64,000 nt of DNA from Pseudomonas capeferrum (GTDB lineage: Bacteria > Pseudomonadota > Gammaproteobacteria > Pseudomonadales > Pseudomonadaceae). Below, in pieces: positions 25,310-32,301 of this stretch (the stretch's first letter is position 1; each line of letters begins with the position of its first letter). The notes below the pieces were generated by a model, which saw nothing but the letters and a program-made list of their open reading frames with translations, had not been told where the DNA came from and searched no databases. The stretch is taken from positions 106,058 through 170,057 of the forward strand of contig NZ_JMIT01000003.1 of NCBI RefSeq assembly GCF_000731675.1, read 5' to 3'. Position numbers and translations under genes: made by a program.

Positions 25310-26290
25310 TGTGGATAAGCTGCGCGAAAGCTGCTGCAGCCCTTTGCCTGCGTGCCCTGCAAAGATCTGATCATTTTTTGACCAGTGCTTCCGCAGGGCC
25401 GGCTGCGCTAGAATGCGCACTCTTTTCCACAGCCTGCCGCCGCCCATGCCCGATCTACGCCCTTCATCCCCTCCCCTTGTCGCCGTCATCGGTGGCGGCC
25501 CCGCCGGCCTGATGGCCGCCGAAGCGCTGGCCCAGGCGGGCTTGGCGGTCGAGGTGTTCGATGCCATGCCCTCGGTAGGCCGCAAGTTCCTGCTGGCCGG
25601 TGTCGGCGGCATGAACATCACCCATTCCGAGCCCTACCCCGCTTTCGTCGCGCGCTACGCCGAACGCCAGGGCGAGATCGACGCCCTGCTGCGCAACTTC
25701 GATGCCCAAGCCCTGCGCCAGTGGATTCACGGCCTGGGTATCGAAACCTTCGTCGGCACCTCGGGCAGGGTATTCCCTCGCGACATGAAAGCCGCCCCGC
25801 TGCTGCGCGCCTGGCTCAAGCGTCTGCGCGACAGCGGCGTAGTTATCCACACCCGCCATCGCTGGCTGGGCTGGCATGACGATGGCAGCCTGCGGATCGC
25901 TTATCCACAGGGTGAACGACGGGTGAAAGCGGCAGCCGTGGTGCTTGCGCTGGGTGGGGGCAGTTGGGCGCGCCTGGGTTCAGACGGTGCGTGGCAACCA
26001 CTGCTGGCTGAGCGGGCTGTGGATATCTCGCCCTTGCAGCCGAGCAACTGTGGGTTTGAAGTCGAAGGCTGGAGCACCTTGCTCAAGGACAAGTTTGCCG
26101 GCGCACCGCTGAAGAACATTGCCCTCAGCGTGCCGGGCAGCCTGCCGCGCAAGGGCGAGTTCATTCTCACTGCGCAAGGGGTCGAAGGCAGCCTGGTGTA
26201 CGCCTGGTCGGCGCTAGTGCGCGAGGCCATCAACCGCGAGGGCCGCGGGGTGCTGCTGCTGGATCTGTTGCCAGACCGGCCTGTGGATAA
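25310..26290. promoter_or_regulatory. Cluster of DnaA boxes across the flavoprotein gene and its leader
   Basis: Four perfect DnaA boxes (TTATCCACA or its complement) lie at 25310-25318, 25843-25851, 25901-25909 and 26282-26290. TTTTCCACA at 25423-25431 fits the looser TTWTNCACA consensus, and 26018-26026 is one mismatch away. Orientation is mixed. Elsewhere in the window I noticed only two perfect boxes (3344-3352, 36217-36225). No origin-type AT-rich stretch is nearby, so a DnaA-binding or titration site is more plausible than an origin. Confidence 0.5.
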
Positions 26291-26693
26291 AATTGCTGAA
26301 GCGTTGGCCAGGCCGCGTGGTTCACGCTCGATGGCCAAGCACCTGCACAGCCAGCTGGGTATCGACGGGGTCAAGGCAGGCTTGTTGCGGGAGTTGACGG
26401 ACCAGGCGACCTTCGCCGATCCGCAAGCGCTGGCTCGGGCGATCAAGGCGTTGCCGATTACCTTGGTGCGCGCCAGGCCGCTGGATGAAGCGATCAGCAG
26501 TGCCGGTGGGGTGCGCTTCGAGGGGCTGGATGCGGGGTTGATGGTCAAGGCGCTGCCGGGGGTGTTCTGTGCCGGCGAGATGCTGGACTGGGAGGCGCCG
26601 ACGGGGGGTTATCTGCTGACGGCGTGCTTTGCCAGTGGGTTGCGGGCCGGGCGGGCAGCGGCGGATTGGGTGGCGGGCTTGTTCCACGAATAG
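25446..26693 (+). CDS. FAD-dependent flavoprotein of the BaiN/HI0933 (YhiN) family
   Basis: A 415-residue flavoprotein. The N-terminal dinucleotide fold is VAVIGGGPAGLMAAEALAQ, followed by GRKFLLAGVGGMNITHSE, typical of HI0933-like proteins, then TSGRVFPRDMKAAPLL, an insert domain, and the second FAD segment GVFCAGEMLDWEAPTGGYLLTACFASG. The family is poorly characterised; BaiN members are proposed to reduce bile-acid intermediates, and no such role is implied here. ATG 25446 is taken as start. Its DNA carries the DnaA-box cluster. Confidence 0.85.
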   Translation: MPDLRPSSPPLVAVIGGGPAGLMAAEALAQAGLAVEVFDAMPSVGRKFLLAGVGGMNITHSEPYPAFVARYAERQGEIDALLRNFDAQALRQWIHGLGIETFVGTSGRVFPRDMKAAPLLRAWLKRLRDSGVVIHTRHRWLGWHDDGSLRIAYPQGERRVKAAAVVLALGGGSWARLGSDGAWQPLLAERAVDISPLQPSNCGFEVEGWSTLLKDKFAGAPLKNIALSVPGSLPRKGEFILTAQGVEGSLVYAWSALVREAINREGRGVLLLDLLPDRPVDKIAEALARPRGSRSMAKHLHSQLGIDGVKAGLLRELTDQATFADPQALARAIKALPITLVRARPLDEAISSAGGVRFEGLDAGLMVKALPGVFCAGEMLDWEAPTGGYLLTACFASGLRAGRAAADWVAGLFHE

Positions 26694-26710
26694 AGGCACG
26701 TAGTGCCTGG

Positions 26711-26752
26711 CACCGGCTTCGCCGGTGTTCGCGGGGCAAGCCCGCGCCCACA
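26711..26752. repeat. REP-type palindromes after the flavoprotein gene
   Basis: CACCGGC-TTC-GCCGGTG forms one hairpin and GCGGGGCAAGCCCGC a second. They sit between the convergent flavoprotein and rhlE genes and could terminate both transcripts. Confidence 0.7.
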
Positions 26753-26766
26753 GAGCCGCCGCTAGC

Positions 26767-28098
26767 TCAAGGCTTACGCTTACGCGGTCCGCCATTGAAG
26801 CTAGGCACCTTACGCACCGCTTTAACAGCTGGCGCCGGGCTAGCCGCCTCGGCACTGTCCATCCAGCGCCCCAGGCCACGCTTGGCGCTGTTCTCTTTCG
26901 GCTTCTTGGCCTTCTTCGGCTTCTTGATCACCTGCCCACTGGCATCGGTCATCGGCACCCGGTGCTCAGGGATGAAGTCCGGCTCTTCGTGCCGCGGCAA
27001 AGTCTGGCGAATCAGCGTCTCGATCGACGCCAACATCTGCACTTCGTCGGCACACACCAGCGAAATCGCCTCACCTTTGTTGCCAGCACGCCCCGTGCGG
27101 CCGATACGGTGCACGTAATCTTCGGCGACAATCGGCAGGTCGAGGTTGACCACCAGCGGCAGATCGTCGATGTCCAGCCCGCGTGCGGCCACATCGGTTG
27201 CCACCAATACCTGGATCTCACGCGCCTTGAAGGTATCCAGGGCACGCTGGCGCGTCGCTTGCGGGCGGTCGCCATGGATGCCATCGGCGTTGATACCTTC
27301 GCTGAGCAAGCGCTCTACCAACTGGTCGACACCGTTGCGGGTCTTGGCGAACACCAGCACCTGGCTCCAGCGCTGCTTGCGCAGCAAGTGGCAGAACAGG
27401 TCGGCCTTGCGCTTCTTGTCCACAGGCACCAGCCACTGCTTGACGGTGGAGGCGGCGGCGTTGCGCGGGCTGACTTCGATGCTCAGCGGGTCGTTCAGGG
27501 CCAGGCCGGCGAGCACCCGGATCTGGTCCGAGAAGGTCGCGGAAAACAGCAACGTCTGGCGCTTGCGCGGCAGCGCGGCGTACACCGACTGCAGCTCTTC
27601 GGCAAAGCCCAGGTCGAGCATGCGGTCGGCTTCGTCAAGCACCAGGGTCTGCACCTGGTTGAACTTCACGGCGTTCTGGCGGAACAGGTCGAGCAAGCGA
27701 CCTGGGGTTGCCACCAGCAGGTCGACGCCACGGCGCAGGCGCATCATCTGCGGGTTGATACTGACGCCGCCGTACACCGCATAGGTGCTCAGCGGCAGGT
27801 TCTCGGCATATTCGCGCACGTTGTTGTGCACCTGCTCGGCCAGCTCGCGGGTGGGTACCAGCACCAGCGCGCGGATCGAGTTGCTGGCAACCTTCTCACC
27901 TTCCAGCGCCAGGCGCTGCAGCACCGGCAGGGCGAAGCCTGCGGTCTTGCCGGTGCCGGTCTGGGCTGCGGCCATCAGGTCGCGGCCGGCCAGCACGGCA
28001 GGGATGGCCTGGGCCTGGACCGGGGTCGGGGTGGTGTAGTCCAGCTGCTGCAGGGTACGCAGCAAGGGTTCGATCAGGCCGAGTTTGGCGAAATTCAT
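26767..28098 (-). CDS. rhlE: DEAD-box ATP-dependent RNA helicase RhlE
   Basis: A 443-residue RNA helicase acting in ribosome assembly and RNA decay. All DEAD-box motifs are visible: the Q motif (TPTPVQAQAIP), I AAQTGTGKT, Ia VPTRELAEQ, Ib ATPGRLLD, II LDEADRMLD, III FSATFSD, IV VLVFAKTRNG, V ATDVAARGLDID and VI HRIGRTGRAG. A basic, lysine-rich tail (KKPKKAKKPKE ... GGPRKRKP) matches RhlE. ATG 28098 at the usual MNFAKLGL. Confidence 0.93.
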   Translation of the reverse strand: MNFAKLGLIEPLLRTLQQLDYTTPTPVQAQAIPAVLAGRDLMAAAQTGTGKTAGFALPVLQRLALEGEKVASNSIRALVLVPTRELAEQVHNNVREYAENLPLSTYAVYGGVSINPQMMRLRRGVDLLVATPGRLLDLFRQNAVKFNQVQTLVLDEADRMLDLGFAEELQSVYAALPRKRQTLLFSATFSDQIRVLAGLALNDPLSIEVSPRNAAASTVKQWLVPVDKKRKADLFCHLLRKQRWSQVLVFAKTRNGVDQLVERLLSEGINADGIHGDRPQATRQRALDTFKAREIQVLVATDVAARGLDIDDLPLVVNLDLPIVAEDYVHRIGRTGRAGNKGEAISLVCADEVQMLASIETLIRQTLPRHEEPDFIPEHRVPMTDASGQVIKKPKKAKKPKENSAKRGLGRWMDSAEAASPAPAVKAVRKVPSFNGGPRKRKP

Positions 28099-28153
28099 GG
28101 CAATACCGTCAGGGGGTTCAGCGAAGGCGGCAAGTTTACCGCAACACCCCCGC

Positions 28154-29074
28154 TTACTTGCAGATTTCGCCCTTCAGCGGTTGCGCAGGTTGTGGTGCCT
28201 TGCGCCACTGCGGCAGGCCAATCAGCACCACTGCGCCAATGATGACTGCCATGGCCACGCATTCTTCGGCGCCGATCTGCTCACCGGCGAAGACGATACC
28301 CAACAGCACCGCCACCGCCGGGTTGACGTAGGCATAGCTGGTCGCGGCTGCCGGGCGTACATGCTTGAGCAGGTACATGTAGGCACTGAACGCGAGGATC
28401 GAGCCGAAGAACACCAGGTAGGCCAGCGCGCCCCAACCGGCGGCGGTCGGCATCTGGGTCATGCGCTCGCCCGACACCACGCTGCCCAGCAGCAACACTA
28501 CCCCGCCCACCAGCATTTCGGCGGCACTGGCCATAGGCCCCTGGGGCAACGGCAAGCTCTTGCTCCACACCGAACCGAATGCCCACGACGCCGCCGCAAA
28601 CAGAATCAGTGCTGCGCCAACCGGGCTTGCCTGCAAGTTGGAGCCGAGGTTGAGCAGGCCGATACCGACCAGCCCAAGGCCGATGCCCGCCCACTCGAGC
28701 CGCGAATTACGGTGACCGAACAGCAAGCCGAACACCAGGGTGAACAGCGGCACCGTCGCCACCGCCAGCGCCGCCACGCCTGAGGCGACACCGGCGTGCT
28801 CGGCCACGGTCACACCGCCATTGCCGCAGCTGAGCAGCAGAAAGCCGATTGCCCCCGCCGCCCGCCATTGCGGCCAGGTCGGCGCCGGCACACCCCGCCA
28901 GCGCAGGAAGCCGTACAGCAAGCCCCCGGCGATCAGAAAGCGCACCCCCGCCATGAGCATCGGTGGCCAGGACTCGACGCCAATGCGAATGAACAGATAA
29001 GTGGACCCCCAGACCAGATACAGGGCCATAAAGGCGCCGATAAGCAGCAGCGGGAAGCGACGGGAGGCAGGCAT
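28154..29074 (-). CDS. yedA: EamA/DMT-superfamily exporter (YedA-like)
   Basis: A 306-residue, 10-helix inner-membrane transporter made of two EamA repeats. The start LLLIGAFMALYLVWGSTYLFIRIGVE and the end YAYVNPAVAVLLGIVFAGE are characteristic of YedA-type drug/metabolite exporters. ATG 29074 is preferred over the TTG at 29089. Substrate unknown; amino-acid or metabolite export is typical. Confidence 0.85.
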   Translation of the reverse strand: MPASRRFPLLLIGAFMALYLVWGSTYLFIRIGVESWPPMLMAGVRFLIAGGLLYGFLRWRGVPAPTWPQWRAAGAIGFLLLSCGNGGVTVAEHAGVASGVAALAVATVPLFTLVFGLLFGHRNSRLEWAGIGLGLVGIGLLNLGSNLQASPVGAALILFAAASWAFGSVWSKSLPLPQGPMASAAEMLVGGVVLLLGSVVSGERMTQMPTAAGWGALAYLVFFGSILAFSAYMYLLKHVRPAAATSYAYVNPAVAVLLGIVFAGEQIGAEECVAMAVIIGAVVLIGLPQWRKAPQPAQPLKGEICK

Positions 29075-29213
29075 GGCAAGGTTACTCAAAATCCGTTTAC
29101 GGGTGGCTTAGTTTAGAAAGGCCACCGAGCATTAATAAGTTACAAAACCAGAATAAATGAGCGGCACACTTGGTGGGGGGAGCGAGTTTGACGGTAGGTT
29201 TTCAGCGCCTGTG

Positions 29214-29434
29214 AGATCGAGCGCCGCCCGCGCGGCGCTTCGCGGGGCAAGCCCGCTCCCACATCTATTTCGGGCCAGTGATGCCTGATGCATTGGCGCG
29301 CGCCCTTTTAGTGCCCGCCTCAATATCGAGTCGACAAACAAGGCGGTCGCGCGCTGGTACTGGTTTTCATTGGCCCGAAATAGATGTGGGAGCGGGCTTG
29401 CCCCGCGAAGCGCCGCGCGGGCGGCGCTCGATCT
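29214..29434. repeat. Long palindromic element, family A copy 2 (64-bp perfect arms)
   Basis: A 64-bp arm at 29214-29277 is repeated exactly inverted at 29371-29434, around a core clearly homologous to that of copy 1 (shared GTGCCC, CCTC, ATAT, GTCG, ACAAACAAGG and GGTCGCGCGC). Weaker pairing extends outward, with TTCAGCGCC on both sides. The arms differ from copy 1 at two places, and each difference is mirrored in both arms. It fills most of the 29075-29465 gap, where I see nothing else. Confidence 0.9.
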
Positions 29435-29465
29435 TATGGGCGCTGAAGATGTAATGGCGAACCCC

Positions 29466-29945
29466 TCAATGACGCAACAACAACCGCCCCTCAATAGGCA
29501 CATACCGGCTCGCAGCGCGGATCAGTGACATCGCAGTAAGCCCAGGCACGCCATACACCACCGCTTCAGCACCGTGACGCTGGATGACCCGCTCCAGCAA
29601 CAGGTCGAAGTCACCATCACCCGAGGCCAGCACCACCTGGTCCACGCGGCTGGCCGCATCGATCACATCCAGGGTGATGCCCACATCCCAGTCACCTTTG
29701 GCCGAGCCATCGCTGCGCTGGATGAACGGTTTCAGGCGTACCTCGAAACCCAGGTTGCGCAAAATTTGCTGAAACTGCTGCTGCTTGCTGTCACCGCGGT
29801 CGATGGCATAGGCCACGGCCTCGACGATCTGCCCTTCACGGCTGACCTCGGCCCACAGCGCGGCGTAGTTGAAATGACAACCGTGCGCCTGGCGCACGGT
29901 GTAGTAGAGGTTCTGCACGTCGGCGAACAACGCGATCTTTTTCAC
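29466..29945 (-). CDS. NYN-domain protein (LabA/DUF88 family, PIN-like)
   Basis: A 159-residue PIN-like NYN protein. The acidic metal site is visible: ALFADVQNLYYTV, KGDWDVGITLDVIDAA and VVLASGDGDFDLLLERV. Such proteins are putative metal-dependent RNases. I start at GTG 29945, six bases after AAGGGG, giving VKKIALFADVQN; the ATG at 29960 has no ribosome-binding site. Monocistronic as far as can be seen, with a family A palindrome 32 bp past its stop. Targets unknown. Confidence 0.85.
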   Translation of the reverse strand: MKKIALFADVQNLYYTVRQAHGCHFNYAALWAEVSREGQIVEAVAYAIDRGDSKQQQFQQILRNLGFEVRLKPFIQRSDGSAKGDWDVGITLDVIDAASRVDQVVLASGDGDFDLLLERVIQRHGAEAVVYGVPGLTAMSLIRAASRYVPIEGRLLLRH

Positions 29946-30017
29946 CTGGAACCCCTTCATCTGATGGAATTCGGGGCTGCCCTGCAGCCCCAAAATGCCA
30001 GCAGTATGCCAGACCCG

Positions 30018-30779
30018 TCAGACGTAGGAATCGTCGTCGGAGAAGAAGCCCCCATCATCACTGCCATAATCGGTATCGGCGTAACCGCCCTGGTCATTGC
30101 CCCAGCCGCCGTTGTCGGCCACTTGCTGCTGCCCCCCTTGGTCATTCCAGCCACCGCTGTCGCTGGCAGGGGTCGGTTCTTCCTTGATCACCTCGGCCAC
30201 TTCCTCGGGCTGTGAGTTGTGGTTGAACAGGCTGCTGATACCTTGCGCCAGCAACACCCCGCCTGCCACACCGGCAGCAGTCTGCATCGCGCCACCCAGG
30301 AAGCTGCTGGCGCCACCCCGCGCCGGGGCTGCGCCGAAGCCTTGCTGCTGTTGCTGCGCAGGCTGCTGGTTAAAGCCCGGCGCAGACGGTTCACGCCAGC
30401 CACCGCCGGCAGAAACAGGCGCCGAAGGCCGCTGCGGTTGCACCGCCGGTGGCGCACTGCGCCCGCCCGAACCAAAGATGCTCGACAGAAAACCACCGCC
30501 GCTGTTGCTCGGGGCGTTGCTACCCGCACGGCTGGCTTCGGCTTGGGCGCGGGCCTGCTTGAGCTCCGCTTCGAGTTGCTTGTTCTGCTCGTCCAGGCGC
30601 TTGAGCGCAGCTTCCTGAACCAGGATCGCCTGGGCCATGTAATACGGCGCCGCCGGCTGCTGACGCAGGTGTTCCTCGATGCACGCCTGGGCCTGGGCAT
30701 CGCGGGGCTGGCTTGGGTCTTCAGCTTGCTTGATGCGGCCGAACAGGCTATCGATCAGGGTTTGTTCTTCAGTGTTCAT
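30018..30779 (-). CDS. DUF2076 family protein
   Basis: A 253-residue protein of the DUF2076 (COG3416) type. The N-terminal helical part (MNTEEQTLIDSLFGRIKQAE, then YYMAQAILVQEAALKRLDEQ) leads into a coiled coil (about 60-110), a glycine/proline/glutamine-rich linker with SSFLGGAMQTAAGVAGGVLLAQGISSLF, and an acidic glycine-rich tail ending DDDSYV. No function is established; 'periplasmic ligand-binding sensor' is a database label without proof. ATG 30779 has GAGG upstream. Confidence 0.8.
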   Translation of the reverse strand: MNTEEQTLIDSLFGRIKQAEDPSQPRDAQAQACIEEHLRQQPAAPYYMAQAILVQEAALKRLDEQNKQLEAELKQARAQAEASRAGSNAPSNSGGGFLSSIFGSGGRSAPPAVQPQRPSAPVSAGGGWREPSAPGFNQQPAQQQQQGFGAAPARGGASSFLGGAMQTAAGVAGGVLLAQGISSLFNHNSQPEEVAEVIKEEPTPASDSGGWNDQGGQQQVADNGGWGNDQGGYADTDYGSDDGGFFSDDDSYV

Positions 30780-30946
30780 GAGGCGACCTCGTGGGGAAGC
30801 GGGACAACGGACAGCGTCAAAGATGGGGGGTGCAGGCATGGGATTCAATCACCACGGCGGTGAAACTTTTTTCAGCAAGTGACAGCTGCGCGCCCGCTTT
30901 GGGCTAAAGTTAGGCCCCTGCTTTTACTGCCATGCGATGTTGACCG

Positions 30947-31603
30947 ATGAATCCGCTGAGCGTTCTGCGCGACTCCCTGTACTTCTTCCGCCGCCACCTG
31001 CCAAACATTCTCCAGCTGTGCCTGCCGCTGGTGGTGCTTGAAGCCTTGATCACCCAGCTGCTGTACCGGCAGTTGGGCGACCAGGCGTCGCCGGCTTACG
31101 GCATGCTGGTCAGCCTGCTGTTCTACCCGTTGTACAGCGCGGCGCTGATCCTTTATCTCGACACCCGCAGCAACGGCCAGGACATCGCCAAGCGCGACCT
31201 GTTCGCCCGCGCCCTGCAACTGTGGCCGCAACTGGCCCTGCTGATTCTGATCAGCTCACTGCTGATCATGGCGGGCCTGGCGCTGTTCATCTTCCCGGGC
31301 GTGTGGATCATGATCAACCTGGTGTTCGCCGAATACCTGCTGGTGCTGCGTGGCCTGCCGGTGGTGCAGGCGATGCGCGAAAGCGCGCGGATGACCACCG
31401 GCCACTTCATGCGCATCATGATCTGCGTGCTGGGCGTGCTGGCGCCGATCTGGCTGATCGACGGGCTGTTGCTGATGGCCTTCCCGGAGCCAGCCCCCGG
31501 CATGGAACTGGCCATGGACAGCCTGAGCGGCTTCTTGCAGCTGTTCAGTACTGTGGTGCTGTACCGCCTGTTCACGTTGCTGGAAGCGGATAGCGGCGCC
31601 TGA
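30947..31603 (+). CDS. YciC-family (UPF0259) inner-membrane protein
   Basis: A 218-residue protein with about five or six membrane helices (NILQLCLPLVVLEALITQLL, LVSLLFYPLYSAALILYL, LALLILISSLLIMAGLALFIF, IMICVLGVLAPIWLIDGLLL). The amphipathic start MNPLSVLRDSLYFFRRHL and FPGVWIMINLVFAEYLLVL match UPF0259. Function unknown. The gene stands alone, divergent from the DUF2076 gene. Confidence 0.8.
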   Translation: MNPLSVLRDSLYFFRRHLPNILQLCLPLVVLEALITQLLYRQLGDQASPAYGMLVSLLFYPLYSAALILYLDTRSNGQDIAKRDLFARALQLWPQLALLILISSLLIMAGLALFIFPGVWIMINLVFAEYLLVLRGLPVVQAMRESARMTTGHFMRIMICVLGVLAPIWLIDGLLLMAFPEPAPGMELAMDSLSGFLQLFSTVVLYRLFTLLEADSGA

Positions 31604-31677
31604 CGCCCGTGACCTTGCACAAGGCGTGCGCCGTGGAAGACCTGCACGCTGCCAGCATGGCCCCGTATCAGTGAACG

Positions 31678-31711
31678 TGGCGGCTCGCGACCTTAAGACA
31701 CGGAGCCGCCA
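31678..31711 (+). promoter_or_regulatory. Hairpin masking the ribosome-binding site of the next gene
   Basis: TGGCGGCTC (31678-31686) pairs perfectly with GAGCCGCCA (31703-31711) across a 16-base loop. The right strand includes most of the GGAG Shine-Dalgarno (31702-31705) and the A of the ATG. This predicts low basal translation that would rise if the stem were opened or cut. Confidence 0.5.
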
Positions 31712-32295
31712 TGATCACTTCCACAGCCGATTGCCGTTGGGCAGCAAGCGATAGCCATTGGGCAGAAAGTGCCGAGATATTCCTCGGCACTCTGCAGGCC
31801 CTCGATCCGGCAACCACTCTCGAAAGCCTTCCGCGCGAGAAGCCCAAATCCGTCTACCTCAGCCTGTTCAAAGACGCTAATCAGCAGGTGATCAGCGGCC
31901 AAAGTGATTGGCTGATTGCAGGCCATCAGAAGCCTGCCAGCGTGTTTCGTTTTCTGTTTCACTCGAAAGAACCCGATCGCCTGCATTTCATGATCACCGG
32001 CAGCGGAGCGGACCACGAGAAGAAGATGGGGGTCAGCCGCAACGGCTACCTTGGGCTATACCAGTACGCCAGCGTGTCCGCCCCCTTCAAGTTCGAACCC
32101 CTGTACTGGAGCGACGACAGCTTGATATGCCGTTGGCGTGATCATCAAGGGCATACGGTGCGGCTCGACCACGACCAGACCGTGGCCGATCCTTTCTTTT
32201 CTTACCTGCGAGTCTTGGAGGGCAAAGAAACCATCTTCCTCCTCACGCGGGTTTGCAACGGACGCCCTGTGCAGGCACCGAGTAATTCCGCCTGA
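31711..32295 (+). CDS. Unknown protein with three similar segments, possibly a beta-trefoil
   Basis: A 194-residue soluble protein I do not recognise. After a 40-residue lead, three stretches of about 45 residues look alike, each alternating aromatic and polar residues: VYLSLFKDANQQVISGQ ... FRFLF, FMITGSG ... GYLGLYQYASVSAPFKFEPLY, and LICRWRDHQGHTVRLDHD ... YLRVLEG. That pattern suggests a threefold beta-trefoil or fascin-like fold, which would bind sugars or proteins. No signal peptide is seen. The start is fixed by GGAG five bases upstream. It converges on hrpB with a 6-bp gap. Confidence 0.65.
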   Translation: MITSTADCRWAASDSHWAESAEIFLGTLQALDPATTLESLPREKPKSVYLSLFKDANQQVISGQSDWLIAGHQKPASVFRFLFHSKEPDRLHFMITGSGADHEKKMGVSRNGYLGLYQYASVSAPFKFEPLYWSDDSLICRWRDHQGHTVRLDHDQTVADPFFSYLRVLEGKETIFLLTRVCNGRPVQAPSNSA

Positions 32296-32301
32296 AACCC
32301 A

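Noticed and set aside
25310..26290. The DnaA-box cluster as a chromosome or plasmid origin.
   Set aside because: No dnaA, dnaN, rep or par genes, and no AT-rich unwinding stretch nearby; a coding gene runs through it.
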